Shown here in pieces: positions 11,022 to 23,028 of a stretch of 64,000 bases of DNA; position 1 is the first letter of the stretch, and the number at the start of each line of letters is the position of its first letter. The position numbers and the translations under genes were made by a program. Origin of the DNA: Eopsaltria australis. Taxonomy: Eukaryota > Chordata > Aves > Passeriformes > Petroicidae. The stretch lies in NCBI GenBank assembly GCA_034509425.1, contig JAVTVJ010000499.1, forward strand, positions 186,001 through 250,000. Reading direction: 5' to 3'. Under the pieces are notes generated by a model, which was given only the letters and a program-made list of their open reading frames with translations, did no database searches and was not told the origin of the DNA.

Positions 11022-11545
11022 TGGCCTTCAGCTTACAAAGACACATCTTGGTCATGATATAAACCCTTCTCAGCCTCACTTCATTACTGGAGGAAACCTG
11101 GCTTCAGTGTTTAACTGGGAACCTTTTCACAGCAGCATCTGTGGTCACCTGCCCCAGATAGATAAAGTGGTGACCAACCTTCCCAACAGCTTTCAACAGA
11201 TTCCGTGTGATGGAAAAATTCCAGGATTGCTATGGAGATATTCCTGAGCTTGAGTCAACCACACATAATGATCTCTGAGTAGGTTAAAATACTTTTGATT
11301 ATCTCCTTCAGACATTTCATCAAACCTTAATCCATTATTGTTCCTTGAGCCTGCAGCGACATTGGCTGAGCAATGCAAACAGCCCAGTTTTGTTTTCTCT
11401 CTCTGCTAATTGGGTTTGCTTTGGAGATGGAAATTAATTACCTGACAGGCAGAAGGCAAAAGGTTGCAAATAAACACGTAAATAAAAGATGAAGTGAGGT
11501 TTGGAGATGACTTTTATGAGGATTGTTTTAGGGAAAGGTTCAAGA

Positions 11546-11712
11546 GTGGTCAGGCATTGAACAGGTCACAGCCCCAAGGCTGCTCAAGGAGTGTTTGGAG
11601 AACACTCCCAGGGATGCACAGGGTGGGGTTTTTGGGGTGGCTGGGCAGGACCAGGGGTTGCATCCATGACCCTTGTGGGTCCCTTCCAGCTGCAGATATT
11701 CCATAATCTTAA
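11546..11712 (+). mobile_element. CR1 LINE 3' fragment
   Basis: GCTGCTCAAGGAGTGTTTGG, CACTCCCAGGGATGCACAGG and GGGTCCCTTCCAGCTGCAGA, ending ATATTCCATAATC, are the plus-strand 3' end of another CR1 subfamily (the antisense form is at 34212-34520). Confidence 0.8.
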
Positions 11713-11999
11713 GATTTCCTCTGAACTGTCCTGCTGTTTTTTGGCACAATGCAGGTTTGCAAGCTGTAAATCAAGAACTTAGGCCAAGCTGAGGCAGGAC
11801 CTTAAAAATTAACATATACTGGTGCTATCAGACAAAATTGTTTCAATGGGGAACAGGGCACTGATCCCCTGCATACTTTATTCTCCATTTTCAATCAGGG
11901 AGTTATTTAATTGTTCTTGAAAGAAAGCTCTTGAACGTGGGTCATGCCTCTGCACCAGGAAATTAGGGAGAAATTAAGACATGTGGATAATTTGAGGTA

Positions 12000-12404
12000 G
12001 GATGCGAGAAGAGCAAAACTGGGATTGTTCAGCCTGGGGAAAAGAAGCTTCAGGGTGACCTAACTGTGGCCTTCCAGGACCTGAAGGAGCTGACAGGAAA
12101 GATGGAGAGAGACTCTTTACAAGGAATAGAGGGACAGGACACAGGCAATGGCTTCCCAGTGCCAGAGGGCAGGGATGGATGGGATATTGGGAAGGAATTG
12201 TTCCCTGGGAGGGTGGGCAGGCCCTGGCACAGGATGCCCAGAGAAGCTGGGGCTGCCCCTGGATCCCTGGCAGTGTCCAAGGCCAGGCTGGACACTGGGG
12301 CTTGGAGCAGCCTGGGACAGTGGAAGGTGTCCCTGATCATGGCAGGGGTCGCACTGGATGGGCTTTGAGGTCCTTCCAACCCAAACCATTCCATGATTCC
12401 ATGA
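12000..12404 (+). mobile_element. CR1 LINE 3' fragment
   Basis: Plus copy with TTGTTCAGCCTGGGGAAAAG, GGAATTGTTCCCTGGGAGGG and the 3' end CCATTCCATGATTCCATGAA. About 400 bp, 5'-truncated. Confidence 0.9.
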
Positions 12405-12872
12405 ATTACATTTAAGGCCAGTCCACAAGTTTTCTTGTAAAGACAAAATACAAAAATCTCCTCAGGGGCCAAAATGTAGGTGAATAATATTTTTTGCCAT
12501 CCTCTGTCCATTCCCAGTTCTCTCATTTTCCTGCTCAATATTCCCTGTTCCCTGCAAACTGAATATAAAAGTGAGAGATGTCTAAAGAAAAACAGTAGAT
12601 TTAAATTATTGAGAGGAAATTTTCTGGCACCACTGCTGCAAACTCCACCTGTCAACGTGTAACTCGTTTCAATATCTGAGTCACAGCAGTGGAAAAATGG
12701 AAAACTGGGTGGCAAAAATATAATAACATAAAAAAGATGTAATGAAATACTTTACTAGGTTTACTGTTGATAATCTTTCCAGTGACAGTTATTATTTACC
12801 ACATTTAACTGTTTTAAAGGACAGATTTCACAACTGAGAAGCTTTCAGGGATCACAACAAAATATCTATGAA

Positions 12873-12918
12873 GGGAGAAGGAAAAATTAGATGAGAAGGA
12901 AAAATCAGATGAGAAGTT
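12873..12918. repeat. 19-bp tandem duplication
   Basis: GAAGGAAAAATTAGATGA is followed by GAAGGAAAAATCAGATGA with one substitution. Confidence 0.8.
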
Positions 12919-13765
12919 TTCAGGCTGAAAGGAACAAAATACACAGACATTTAAACTTAACTCTCCTCAACCAAGGCCTGAAACAACTTCACATGCACTG
13001 AGAGGAGACAACTGAAATAAAAATAAAATCTGTTTTTGTCACTTCTCTGAAAGGTAGCGGAGAAAGAAGGGAAATTGCTTGGTCTAACCATCCAGGCAGA
13101 AAGGAAAAAATGGAGGAAAAATTGAATTTTGCTTGTAATTAATATATTTTCCTGCTATTTGTGGTTATATTAAAGCAGAATCTAAGGGTTTTAAAATTTC
13201 CTTTATTTTTTAAGCGTGTACCAGACAGCAAACACAAGTAACTTAAAAGCTATTGTGTTTTGGGGCTCTTTTCAGGGGTAAATTCAAAATGATTTCCCAC
13301 AAAATGGGGCAGCAAGAAAGCAAAAACTGGGCTTATTTGTCCATTTTATTTGTACATTTTCCTGCAACTGCACTCTGGAAAATAGTATAGAAATATAAGA
13401 ATATTACCCTCAGGATAATAAAAGCTAAGTGGCTGAAAATCAGTCTGATTATTATAAATGGCTCTTTGACTGTCCAGATGCTTTGAGGTCAGTGTTCTTC
13501 TTCGAACCTGCTTTCTCTGATCAGACAAAGTGGTTTTATGAACTAATTTTCCTCTGGGAACTGTCAGAGCTGAGCACCCTCTCCCAGCCGAGGATGTCAA
13601 AGGATCCTCACCCCAGGAGGGAGGGTGGGGTACAAAGTAACTTTGCTCCTCATGCAGAGAACAAGATGACTACCCCTCAAAATCACTGTGTCAGGGTTCA
13701 AAAAATGGGAAAGAAAGGTCAGTTTGGCCTTTGAGAAAGCCTTTATAAAGCCTTCATACAAATGA

Positions 13766-13818
13766 AGTCTTTAGATAGATAGATAGATAGATAGATAGAT
13801 ATTTTATATCTAAAGACT
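13766..13818. repeat. GATA microsatellite inside a perfect 12-bp inverted repeat
   Basis: Arms AGTCTTTAGATA (13766-13777) and TATCTAAAGACT (13807-13818) are exact reverse complements and flank about seven GATA units. Confidence 0.9.
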
Positions 13819-13860
13819 AAGCAACTTCCCGAACAGTGCAGCTGCCCAAAATCTTTGTCA

Positions 13861-14350
13861 GGGAATCATGGAGTGGTTTGGACTGGAACAGACCTTGAAG
13901 ATCATCTCATTCCATCCCCCTGCCATGGGCAGGGACACCTTCCACTGTCCCAGGCTGCTCCAAGCCTTAAAGTCCAGCCTGGCCTTGGGCACTGCCAGGG
14001 ATCCAGGAGCAGCCACAGCTTCTCTGGGCACCCTGTGCCAGGGCCTGCCCACCCTCCCAGGGAACAATTCCTTCCCAATATTCCATCTATCCCTGCCCTC
14101 TGTCATTTTGAAGCCATTCCCTGTGTTCTGTCCCTCCATTCCTTGTCCCAAGTCCCACTCCGGTTCTCCTGGAGCCCTTTCAGGTCCTGGAAGGGGCTCT
14201 GAGGTCTCCCTGGAGCCTTTCCCTCTCCAGGCTGAACAATCCCAGCTCTCCCAGCCTTTCCTCCCAGCAGAGCTGCTTCATTCCTCTGATCATCCTGGTG
14301 CCTCCTCTGGACTCACCCCCACAGCTCCAAATCCTTCATGTGCTGGGCCT
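13861..14350 (-). mobile_element. CR1 LINE 3' fragment
   Basis: Antisense copy of about 490 bp from GGAATCATGGAGTGGTTTGG through CATGGGCAGGGACACCTTCC to CTGATCATCCTGGTGCCTCC. It starts 43 bp after the GATA hairpin. Confidence 0.9.
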
Positions 14351-15951
14351 TCTTTATTTCTGACATTATTTCAGTCCACTGAAATCCTAACACCTGACCC
14401 TTAGCTTTTTTTTTAAGCCAGGTAATTGATAAACTCAGTCCATTTGGCAATGGGGGATGAGCTGAAAAACAACCTCTGTCCCAAACCAGCCAGAATTTTC
14501 TACCTTCCCTCTCTGAGCAGATTATCAACTCAGAAATCCTGGAAGCAGCCACATGCTGACTGTGCAGACAGAAGCATGGATTTGGGAAAACCTCACTCTT
14601 GGAATTTAAAATTTTTAGCAGAGATGAGCTAAAGGCTCCTTTTTCAAGGAACCTGTTCTGGCTCAATTTTCCTAAGAAATGTGTCCTCCTGCTCTTTAAA
14701 AGCCTCCAGGCTCAGAATATGTTTGCAGCTGCAACAGCAGGACGTGTTTGAGAGCTGGAGAGCAGCACCTTCCCTCTGAGCACAGAAACACTTCAGCAGC
14801 TTCAGACAAGCCCAGGAGCTGCTCTGCTTCATCCAGGGTATCATTAACACACCTCAGGCAGCTCAGAGCATCCTCAAAGCCAACTTTGAGTAGAAAACAT
14901 TCTTTTCACCCAGCAGAAATCTCATTTAGCAACCTTTTCTGCCTCATGCTCCCTGGCTCCTTCAGGACAACAGCGTTTGCTGTCTTGTTCCCACACAGCC
15001 TTGTGCAGCACTTGAAGGAATTTAATTCAAATTTAATTGCTTCAAACTTTTCTCTTTCCCTCAGATCTTGCTGGAAATGCCCCTGTGGAAATGTCCCTGA
15101 TGGTTTTTAAGCACTCGTAGCCTTAATTGATGAGGGGACGAAACAACACAAAGGAAGAGCTGAAGATGCAAAGGCGAAAGTCCAGCTCAAGAGGGGACAG
15201 GAGGGGCACTGAACCCTCTCCTCATCACTGCTACCCTCAAATTAATTCCTGATTACAGTTCAGAAAATGGCATTTTATACCTAAGTCAGCTGATTAATTT
15301 TATTTTCCCAATATTCCCACTGCCTTCAGCCACTCTGGAATGCCACCAATGGCATCTTGTCTTCTCATCCATCTGGATTGGCAGCACTCAGAGCAGGGCT
15401 GAGATCTTGGAAGAATTACCCCAAAAAAGCCTTTTTCCATTAATTTCAGTGCCACCAGGATTCACCTCCAGTCCTGCACTAAAACATAAATCAGTGCTGG
15501 CAAAATTTAATTGAAACTGCTTCTCTCTGGCCTGTGTTCAACCCATTTTTCATTGCTCTTTTGCTCTACAAACAAACTTGTAAAAACCAGCAGGTTTTCT
15601 GGCATGGGAAAACATTCCTGGTTATGTCCACTCCACTGCTTACCTGTTCTCCCAAAATGTTTTATCCCAATGTCCCACTAATAAAAGAGAATTTTCTTTC
15701 TCTTTTGAGATTTTTCAGCTGAAAAGTTTCTGTGGGACCTCAGAGGAAGCAGCTGAGCTGCAGCTCCACAGCTAAAACAGGCCTGACATTTCGTATTAGC
15801 AATTTGGAATAGGTGTTTAATTAATGAAGTGGATGCAGATACACAAACTTCATTTCTAGCTGGTTTCAGTGCAATTCCAACTTAGATGAACAAGGCCATG
15901 TACTGCTAACACAGAGTGAGTTAACAAAGGTAATAAAAGCCCTGAAATTAC

Positions 15952-16101
15952 CTTTATAACGCCTTCCCCCGGCCTCATATCCGTATAGATCTTGACATTG
16001 TAGGAAATGTTGGAGAAGGTTGGGGAATTATCATTTGCATCGAGCACCAGGATGTTGACAGTCACTGGGACACTCTCCTGGACTCCATCAGAAGCTGTCA
16101 T
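15952..16101 (-). CDS. PCDH15: PCDH15 exon 7 of 9 in window (EC4 end, EC4-EC5 linker)
   Basis: 150 nt, 50 codons, phase 0-0. Acceptor TATCCCTCTGAAG with a TTTTTTT tract before it, donor GTAATT. The peptide starts [20 protein letters not shown], has the fully canonical calcium linker DANDNSPTF, and ends [12 protein letters not shown]. It closes EC4 (the ASDG motif) and opens EC5. The initial ATG is an internal methionine where human has isoleucine (ITAFDG), not a start codon. FSNIS contains a possible N-glycosylation sequon (NIS) where human has PEIS. Confidence 0.96.
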
Positions 16102-17021
16102 CTTCAGAGGGATAAAAAAAGTAGGACAGGAATGTATTTTAGTGGTGTGTTCTTAATACAATTCCATGAGAAATACAATTCCAACAGGAGAAAATACAGC
16201 CTGACAACCCACAATCAGCATTTTCTCCTTGCATTTACAACTACAGGAGGATTCAGCAGAGCTTGAGCCTGCATGTGCAACACTCAGGGCAAAAGCAAAG
16301 CAAACACATCCAAACCTTTCCAATGTAGAAGTGAGAGGCAATAACTTGGAGTTTCCCTGTGATAAGAGCTGTTGAGTCCATGGAGTCTCAGCCGGGCATC
16401 ACCACACCCAGGAGCTCCGTTAAACCTCCCACCCAACATTTTGAGGTGGGAATTACAGAGCTGGGGGCTCTTCTTATTCCACAGAGAAAATCTGAGCTCT
16501 CCTTTCCAATGCCAAACAGACAGAAAATAGGAAGGCACAGACTGGGAACCCCTGCAGAGGAACTGGGTTTGTCCACAGCCCATTTCCAAGTCACTGTAGG
16601 GCTGTTAAGGGGTTCACTCACAGCCTGAGGGATTATTAAATCCATTTAAGCTTTTTTCCCTCTATTTTTTTAATACTGCTGGCTCTGCTTTCTCTCAGCC
16701 TATTTTTTTTAAAATTTGGGACACAAATAAAGCCCAAGACACTGCTCATCTTCCTGGCTTCAAGGATGAGGGAAAAAAGGCAATGAGACAGGCAAGGCCA
16801 GGAATAAAAAAGAGGGCTTGGGTCCTGCCATGGGATGAGGAGCAGGGGCCATGGAGAAGGTGCTGGCAGGAGAATCTAAAATGCTGCTCTCAACCAACTC
16901 CTCCTTCACTGCTCTCCTTCTTTGGGGCCATTTCAAGACTTCCAAGGATGCTGGAATCAATCCTTTCCCGCCACTTGCTCTGAGCAGTGCCTGGCGAGTT
17001 TTCCAAGGGCCTTTAACTTAC
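16102..17021 (-). other. PCDH15: PCDH15 intron between exons 6 and 7 (920 bp)
   Basis: Shortest intron in the window, phase 0. I see no mobile element in it; it is ordinary unique intron sequence with a T-rich tract near 16650-16715. Confidence 0.88.
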
Positions 17022-17156
17022 GGAGAAGGTGTAGAGCTGCTGGACCTCCCTGTCCACGGGCTGCAGCAGGGTGAGGTAGCGGGTGATGCCACTCTGAGTC
17101 ACAGTGAAAAACGTGGTGTAGTCGTTCAGGAAGAGATGGAGCTGCGGATCCTTGGT
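17022..17156 (-). CDS. PCDH15: PCDH15 exon 6 of 9 in window (EC4, middle)
   Basis: 135 nt, 45 codons, phase 0-0. Acceptor GATGCTGTTAAAAG (A rather than a pyrimidine at -3, but a CTCTTTTTTCCCCTT tract lies just upstream), donor GTAAGT. The peptide starts [20 protein letters not shown], continues [20 protein letters not shown] and ends LYTFS. It carries the DRE calcium motif of EC4 (PVDREVQQ). It matches human PCDH15 almost residue for residue. No open frame starting at ATG covers it, so simple ORF calling misses it; I read it from the splice sites. The next intron is only 920 bp. Confidence 0.95.
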
Positions 17157-18859
17157 CTTTTAACAGCATCAAGGGGAAAAAAGAGCATTTTATTACAAAT
17201 TCAGAGGTACATTAAGTCTCCAATTACTCGCTGCGAGTGCTTGTTTTAGTTGAAACCTAAATAGGCACAAACGCTGGGATTAAAAATCTAAAAATCTGTA
17301 AAAAAAAAGGTAAAAAACCTCACTGGTGCCCTAAAAATCTGCTCTTCTTGATGGAAAACGTATTAAAAAACCACTAGAGTACAAAAATCCAATTGTAAAC
17401 AAATACCTGTATTGGTTTTAAATAAGTGCCTTTTTTCCCCCCATTAAACAGAAATTTTTAAGCCGGATATAATTTAATATAAGAAACCAGATTCAAGCAT
17501 TTTTCTTCATATTAAAACCCAAAAGAAGCTGAACTTGATTAACAGAGCAGTAAAACAGCTGGCTTGGTGCACTGAACAAAGAGAATGATGTGTGGTGAAG
17601 TACTTCAGGAAATAGAGGCAGCTCAGGGGGTCTCTTTAGGTCCCAGAAAGAATCCAAATGTATGGATGAAGAATTAGGAACCTCTCAGTTGATGGGGAGA
17701 AAACGTCATAAATGAACGGAAAAGTAACATTTTAAGGTAAATTGAAGAAAAAAGCATTGCAAATTTACTCATGGCTTCTTGAGGACTTGAGTCACTCCTG
17801 ATTTCCACCTCTTTCAAGGTGTTTTTGAGTTATTAAACTGATCAGACTCTGCATGAGTTAAATTTTCAAACAAACTACATCTTTTTTTTGTTGGTCACAG
17901 TATCCCAACAACTTTCTGTGTCCTTGTCCATAATCTGGTGAATTTAAGCTGACTTCCTGCTGCTCTCTCTCGTGAGTTACAGAGTTTATTTCTGCTGGTA
18001 GGGAATGCAAATTCCAGGAAAATGCAAAAGGCTGGGAGACAAGTCCTTTAAAAACTGCTTTAAACTGCTCCCAGGAATGTGGAGATGAGGAACCAGAGGA
18101 ATGGTACCAGGAATGACAGAAAATCCAGGATTTTACCAGCTGCTTTCCAACATCATTCCACCAATCCCACCCCCTACAGAAGAGGACATAGGGAGAACCA
18201 GCTGAATTCCAGAAACATTCCCCAAAGGAGAAAAGCTCAATTCAGCAAAAAATCCCCAAAGGAGCAATACTTCTCTGAACACTTTCTGAATCCAAAGCTC
18301 TTGTGGAAGAGTCACTCCATTAGTGCCATTCCTGGAGGATTAAAACCCTTGGCAGCATAGGACAGGTCCCCAACCCCCAGCCAACCCTGACCTGCACCAG
18401 GTGGCAGCAGGACAGAGCAACACAACACCAGGACACAGAGAAGCTGCTTTAAATGAGCCTAAATAAAGCCCAAAAAGTAAAGATCCCACCATGTAAATGA
18501 GAAAACATTCCAGGAAGCCATGGGAAAGAATTATCCAAGTGTTCCACGCTAGTGGTTCCTCAGTGCCTAAAGCTTTGCTGCAACTGCAGCTCCCAGGAAA
18601 ATGAAAATTCGTTTTACAGCCAGCAAAGCAAACAGCAACCTCTTCATTCCAGGAAAGCTTAGGGAAGCTAATTGCTCATAATTGTTCACTTTGCAGACAT
18701 TATAAAGTCAGTTAAGAATTTAATTTACAAAACCCCCAGTTAGTGCTGCAGTTCTTGCTTTCATGTCCTCTTGAACACTAATAAAGAACATTTTTTTCCT
18801 AACTTATTCCTGAGAAAAACCAATGATGGAGATCCCAGACCCTCCTGGAGTAAGGTGTC

Positions 18860-19410
18860 TGTCTTAGGTTACAATGTAAGATGTAACCAAAAGTACCTAT
18901 TCTATCACTATCTCCATGAGGTGTTAAAACCAGCTGGGACAGTGTTTTTTATCTCCTCCATGACTCATCCCTGATATCTCCCTCTGGGGGCTGTTTCTGC
19001 TATTGGGCCATCGAGTCTCACTGCATGACCCATAAAATTCCATCATCCCACTGTGAGATGCTCTGCCCAGGGGGAGGAACCAAACATTCCTACCTGGATA
19101 TAATCTGAGGTTTGGAACACCACAGGCAGCATTTACCACTGCATTCCCAGAGGACAAGAGCTCAATAACCACCACTGGACCTTCAGAGGAAGACCAGACC
19201 CTTCTACAAGATCAGGTTCAACAGAACCACATCTATCACTCCAACAGGACTGCAGCCACCATGTAATGGGACTGCTGCCACCACCCTGACCAACAGGCTG
19301 TATCCTGACTCTGTCAGTGTTTCTGTACTATTGCATTTATTTTAATTTTCCTATTAAAAATTGTAGTTCTGACTTGAAGCCTCTCACTGGTTTGCTTTCA
19401 AACTAGTACA
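18860..19410 (+). mobile_element. Solo LTR of an endogenous retrovirus, with 5-bp target duplication
   Basis: A 551-bp block starts TGTCTTAGG and ends CTAGTACA, so it has the TG...CA termini of an LTR. It is flanked on both sides by the same five bases, GTGTC (18855-18859 and 19411-19415). A polyadenylation signal ATTAAA lies at 19353-19358, about 55 bases from the 3' end, and a TATA-like CATAAAAT near 19029, which sets the orientation as plus, antisense to PCDH15. No internal gag, pol or env sequence follows, so this is a recombined solo copy. A 5-bp duplication is usual for ERVL-type elements. The family name cannot be given without a repeat library. Confidence 0.85.
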
Positions 19411-20985
19411 GTGTCCTATTCCTTTGGTATCCCTGTGTTAGAAATGTTCTCCTAATGTGGAAGGTAATTGCCTTTACAGCAATCAATACTTATTTTACCA
19501 CCTCCCAGGCATGTCAGAGCCACCGAGCAATTTATTCCCTTCATGTGGAAAAGCATTGTTATGCTTGGACATTATTACCAGGGATATTTGACATTATTAT
19601 CAGATCCTGGAGATTTTTATCCCATTTTATGCTGCCTGAAAAGTCAGCTTGACTTAACTGAACATTTCATGTGAAAGAGAACAACCCCAGCTACACTGCC
19701 AATACAATTTCCAATAAATTATTTTAAAAATTATTTTATTTTCGGGCCTGGATTTCAGCATTGTGATCTCTGGTAACATTACTGGGTCATGGAGACAAGG
19801 CTGGTCTCTGATAAATTGTTTATCACGGAATTTTAAGTAGAAAATTATCACAATTCACACAAAAGAGTTCACATGCAACCCGCAAGGAGCATTTCAAGCA
19901 CACAGTTCAAACCTGAGGTACTTTTTAATTTAAAAAAGCACTTCTGTAATACCCAAGATGTCTTTGAAGACTTGTAATAATTTCATGAACACTAAGCAAT
20001 CACAATGTATTACTTTATACCCTAAATTGGGTCCAATGTGTTTAAAGGGCTCTTTGCAGGCTTCACAAACCAAGGGACAGTCCCAACCTCAAACACCATC
20101 AGGGCAGAGAGAAATTAGGGAGGAAAGGGGGAAACAAAGGAAGAAATCACACAATTAAACCAGAAAAAGGTGTTTTGCACACATAACAACCAATACCTAC
20201 AGGAAAGGCACCTGGTAGAACCTGCAAAGGAAAACACAAAATGAACACAAGTGAGGGAACACAAACCTGGGATTGTAGAGCAGTCCCAGCTGGGACAGCA
20301 GAACATTTGGGGAATTCATGGTTACAGACAAAAAACCCAACAAAATGAGACGCACAAAATGCTGCACTCAATAAGCAAAGCCTGGGCTCAAGTGTGTTCA
20401 GCTTGAAAAATCTCTGGAGAAGTTCCTGCATGGATGTAGATGTTCAATTCCTGCTGCTCGTCAGATCCCACCAGGGGTTACAGCTCTGCCCAAAGCAAAC
20501 AGTTTTCTAAAACTGATGAAGATGAAACCAAAATTACTGGTGATAATTATGATATTGCCAAGACTGAGCAGACGAGGATATTTATTCTGTGTGTGTTTCA
20601 ACTATCCCAAAAGTTTTTTGGACAGGGTCTGTTTGGCTGTGAATTCTCCAGGGCAGCCAGAACAAGCTCCAAGAGTACCCAAACTGCTCAGACTTCCTAA
20701 TTTTCAGCAAAGGCCCATCCCCTAAAAGATGCAGTGATAACAAAGACACTTTGATGACATAGCTGAGTTTTCCAACATTTTTCAACAGGAGGATGGTCAG
20801 CACTGAAATGTCCATGGAAGATTTGTTTTGTTGGAAAGGTGTTTCCAGCATCTGTCCTCCTCATTTCTGGGTGAAAGGAGAAAATCTTTCCCACATTCAC
20901 CTGGAAAATCTGAGATCCAGAGCCTTGCAGAGGGAAAGCAGGGGAGATTCTGTCTCCCCATAAGAAAGATGTGAATCTGTTGGAA

Positions 20986-21250
20986 TGAGTCTGGAGGAGG
21001 CCATGGAGATGCCCTTGTGCTGGAGCCCCTCTGCTCTGGAGCCAGGCTGGGAGAGCTGGGAATGTTCCCCTGGAGAACAGAAGGCTCCAGGGAGACCTCA
21101 GAGCCCCTGCCAGGGCCTAAAGAAGCTCCAGGAGAGCTGGAGAGGGACTGGGGACAAGGGGTAGAGGGACAGGACACAGGGGATGGCTTCCCACTGCCAG
21201 AGGGCAGGGATGGATGGGATACTGGGAAGGAATTGTTCCCTGGGAGTGTC
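20986..21250 (+). mobile_element. CR1 LINE fragment lacking its 3' end
   Basis: Plus text AGGCTGGGAGAGCTGGGAAT, then GGATGGCTTCCCACTGCCAG and GGAATTGTTCCCTGGGAGTG, breaking off about 270 bp short of the usual CR1 3' terminus. CR1 inserts from its 3' end, so the loss must be secondary. Confidence 0.85.
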
Positions 21251-21849
21251 AGAAGGCAGAAACCATAAGATACTCATCCTAAAATAATCAAGGACAATGC
21301 TACAGGAGCAAGACAATGTTAATATTTTTGGTTTTCCTTAAGTGTAAAGATCCAAAAGATTTAAACCCTTATATTTATAAATTCTAAAGGAAGAGAAGCA
21401 GCATTTTGTCTTTGCCTTGCCTGTCTGTTTGTTTTAATAATGCTATTAACGGGCTGTTTGATTCTGAGAAGGACATTTCCTGAGTTGTTACAACTGTTGG
21501 AGTGTCACAGCAGGACTGCCCACGGGCAGCAGAACTGTCCCCTTGAGAGCACTGACTGCAAAACAACTTCAAAGAACGACCAGGAGTGATAGAAGCTATC
21601 GGGAAAAATCAGAGAAAAATACTTTGGTATTGAAAATGCTTCAGTTCTCCTGGTTTAAAAATAAAATTAAAAATCTATTTTTTTCCATATCTGGGTATAT
21701 GACAGAAAATCCATAACCTGCACTTGTAGCCGCATTTAAAACTTATTTTATACACTACTTGCTCTGTCTGCTCGTGTTGCTGCCAAGACATCCTTAAGTA
21801 AAATTCTTTCAAATTTCCCACAAGTTCTCTGAAAAAAAAAAAAAATCCA

Positions 21850-22053
21850 GAGAATCACAGAATGCCCTGAGCTGGGAGGGATCCACAAGGATCATGGAGC
21901 CCAACTGCTGGCCCTGCATGGGATAACCCAGGAATGCCAAGGCCAGGCTGGACATTGGGGCTTGGAGCAGCCTGGGACAGTGGAAGGTGTCCCTGCCTAT
22001 GGCAGGGGTGGCACTGGATGGGATTTAAGGTCCCTTCCACCCATTCCATGATT
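21850..22053. mobile_element. Head-to-head pair of CR1 fragments from two subfamilies
   Basis: The left part (about 21850-21935) is antisense CR1 of the type GCCCTGAGCTGGGAGGGATC. The right part (about 21936-22053) is sense CR1 of the type GGCTTGGAGCAGCCTGGGAC, ending CCATTCCATGATTG. Both outer ends are CR1 3' ends and both 5' truncations meet at one point. An A13 run directly precedes the left end. Confidence 0.8.
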
Positions 22054-22786
22054 GATACTCAGTGCAGATTTATCACCAGCCCTAACCACTGGATAAATTA
22101 ATTCTCTCCCATGGAAGCCAAAGAGGAAGGAATAAAGAAGCTTGGGAAACCTTACGTAAAGAGCTCTCAGCTCACACAGTTTAAGTTCCTCATCTCAGCT
22201 TGGGTTTGTTCAGGTCTTAGGCTACCCGTGTGGCTTAATTTAATTTATGTCATTTAAACAGAGCACTTAATTATATCAGCACTCAGCAGTGCTGCTCTAG
22301 TGAAAGGTCTGTTTGCAATGTCCTATCTATAAATTAATTTCTGCAAGGTTTATAGCAGGACTCTGTTATAATTCCCACAGGGTTTCAATTTAGAGTGGAT
22401 TTTGTTCTTTTTTTCCTTCAGACACACAGTTAAGTGAGCACTTTCTTCCTGCATTTACCTGAGGACATGGAGTAATTTTAATTTTTCAGTTAGCAGGCAG
22501 AATTCATTGTGATTAACCAGTGCCACCAGTGGGAACTGGGATGCACCAGCACAGAGAGGGTTTATCTCAGTGTCTCATCAGCAATCCTTAAATTTAAATA
22601 TATTCCTAAACACATGGATTTACTGAGGTACAATGAAATCATCAGAACACTGGTACCTGCAAGAAGTTAATAAGCATTACCTGTGCTGACAGTCCCACCC
22701 TGAACTCCCATCCAGCCCCATGAGGAGGGATTTTAGTGCTTGGCCATTTTATGTAGGAGCTCTGTGCAATTGCTACACTCCCAGCT

Positions 22787-22812
22787 GGAATTCTGGGAAT
22801 TCTGGGAATTCT
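22787..22812. repeat. Short tandem repeat TTCTGGGAA
   Basis: GAATTCTGGGAATTCTGGGA, nearly three copies in a row. The unit contains a TTCNNNGAA palindrome, the form of a STAT site, but a tandem duplication explains it. Confidence 0.7.
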
Positions 22813-23028
22813 CCTGCCCACAGCAGGTTAGAAGCACTCTGAATCCCTGGCACATGGATTGAAACACGGTCACTTCAATCTGGTTCTCTCACATCTGTGT
22901 TACACCTGCATCACGTCGTGGCTTTGGAAAGCGCTGTGCATGAGCCAGGTGATGCCAAAGGAGAAGGAACGTGGAATTATTTCCACCCAAGGAGGAGGCT
23001 GATGCCCTCTGGCTGATTCTCTCTGTGT

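Larger units (their letters stand above)
7291..15951 (-). other. PCDH15: PCDH15 intron between exons 7 and 8 (8661 bp)
   Basis: Phase 0 intron. It contains two minisatellites (8875-9425 and 10656-11021), CR1 fragments (7794-7915, 8088-8210, 9571-9695, 11546-11712, 12000-12404, 13861-14350) and a GATA microsatellite inside a hairpin (13766-13818). The unique stretches 7300-7790, 8215-8870, 9700-10650, 11030-11540, 12410-13760 and 14360-15950 show no exon-like frame that I can recognise. Confidence 0.85.

Noticed and set aside
10442..11057. Lys/Arg/Phe-rich repetitive frames, or a CRISPR-like array of 33-bp units
   Set aside because: The units are direct tandem repeats without spacers, in a vertebrate intron; a minisatellite explains them.
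15952..16101. Methionine at the start of exon 7 as a translation start
   Set aside because: The codon follows directly on a splice acceptor and continues EC4 in frame with exon 6; it is an internal residue.
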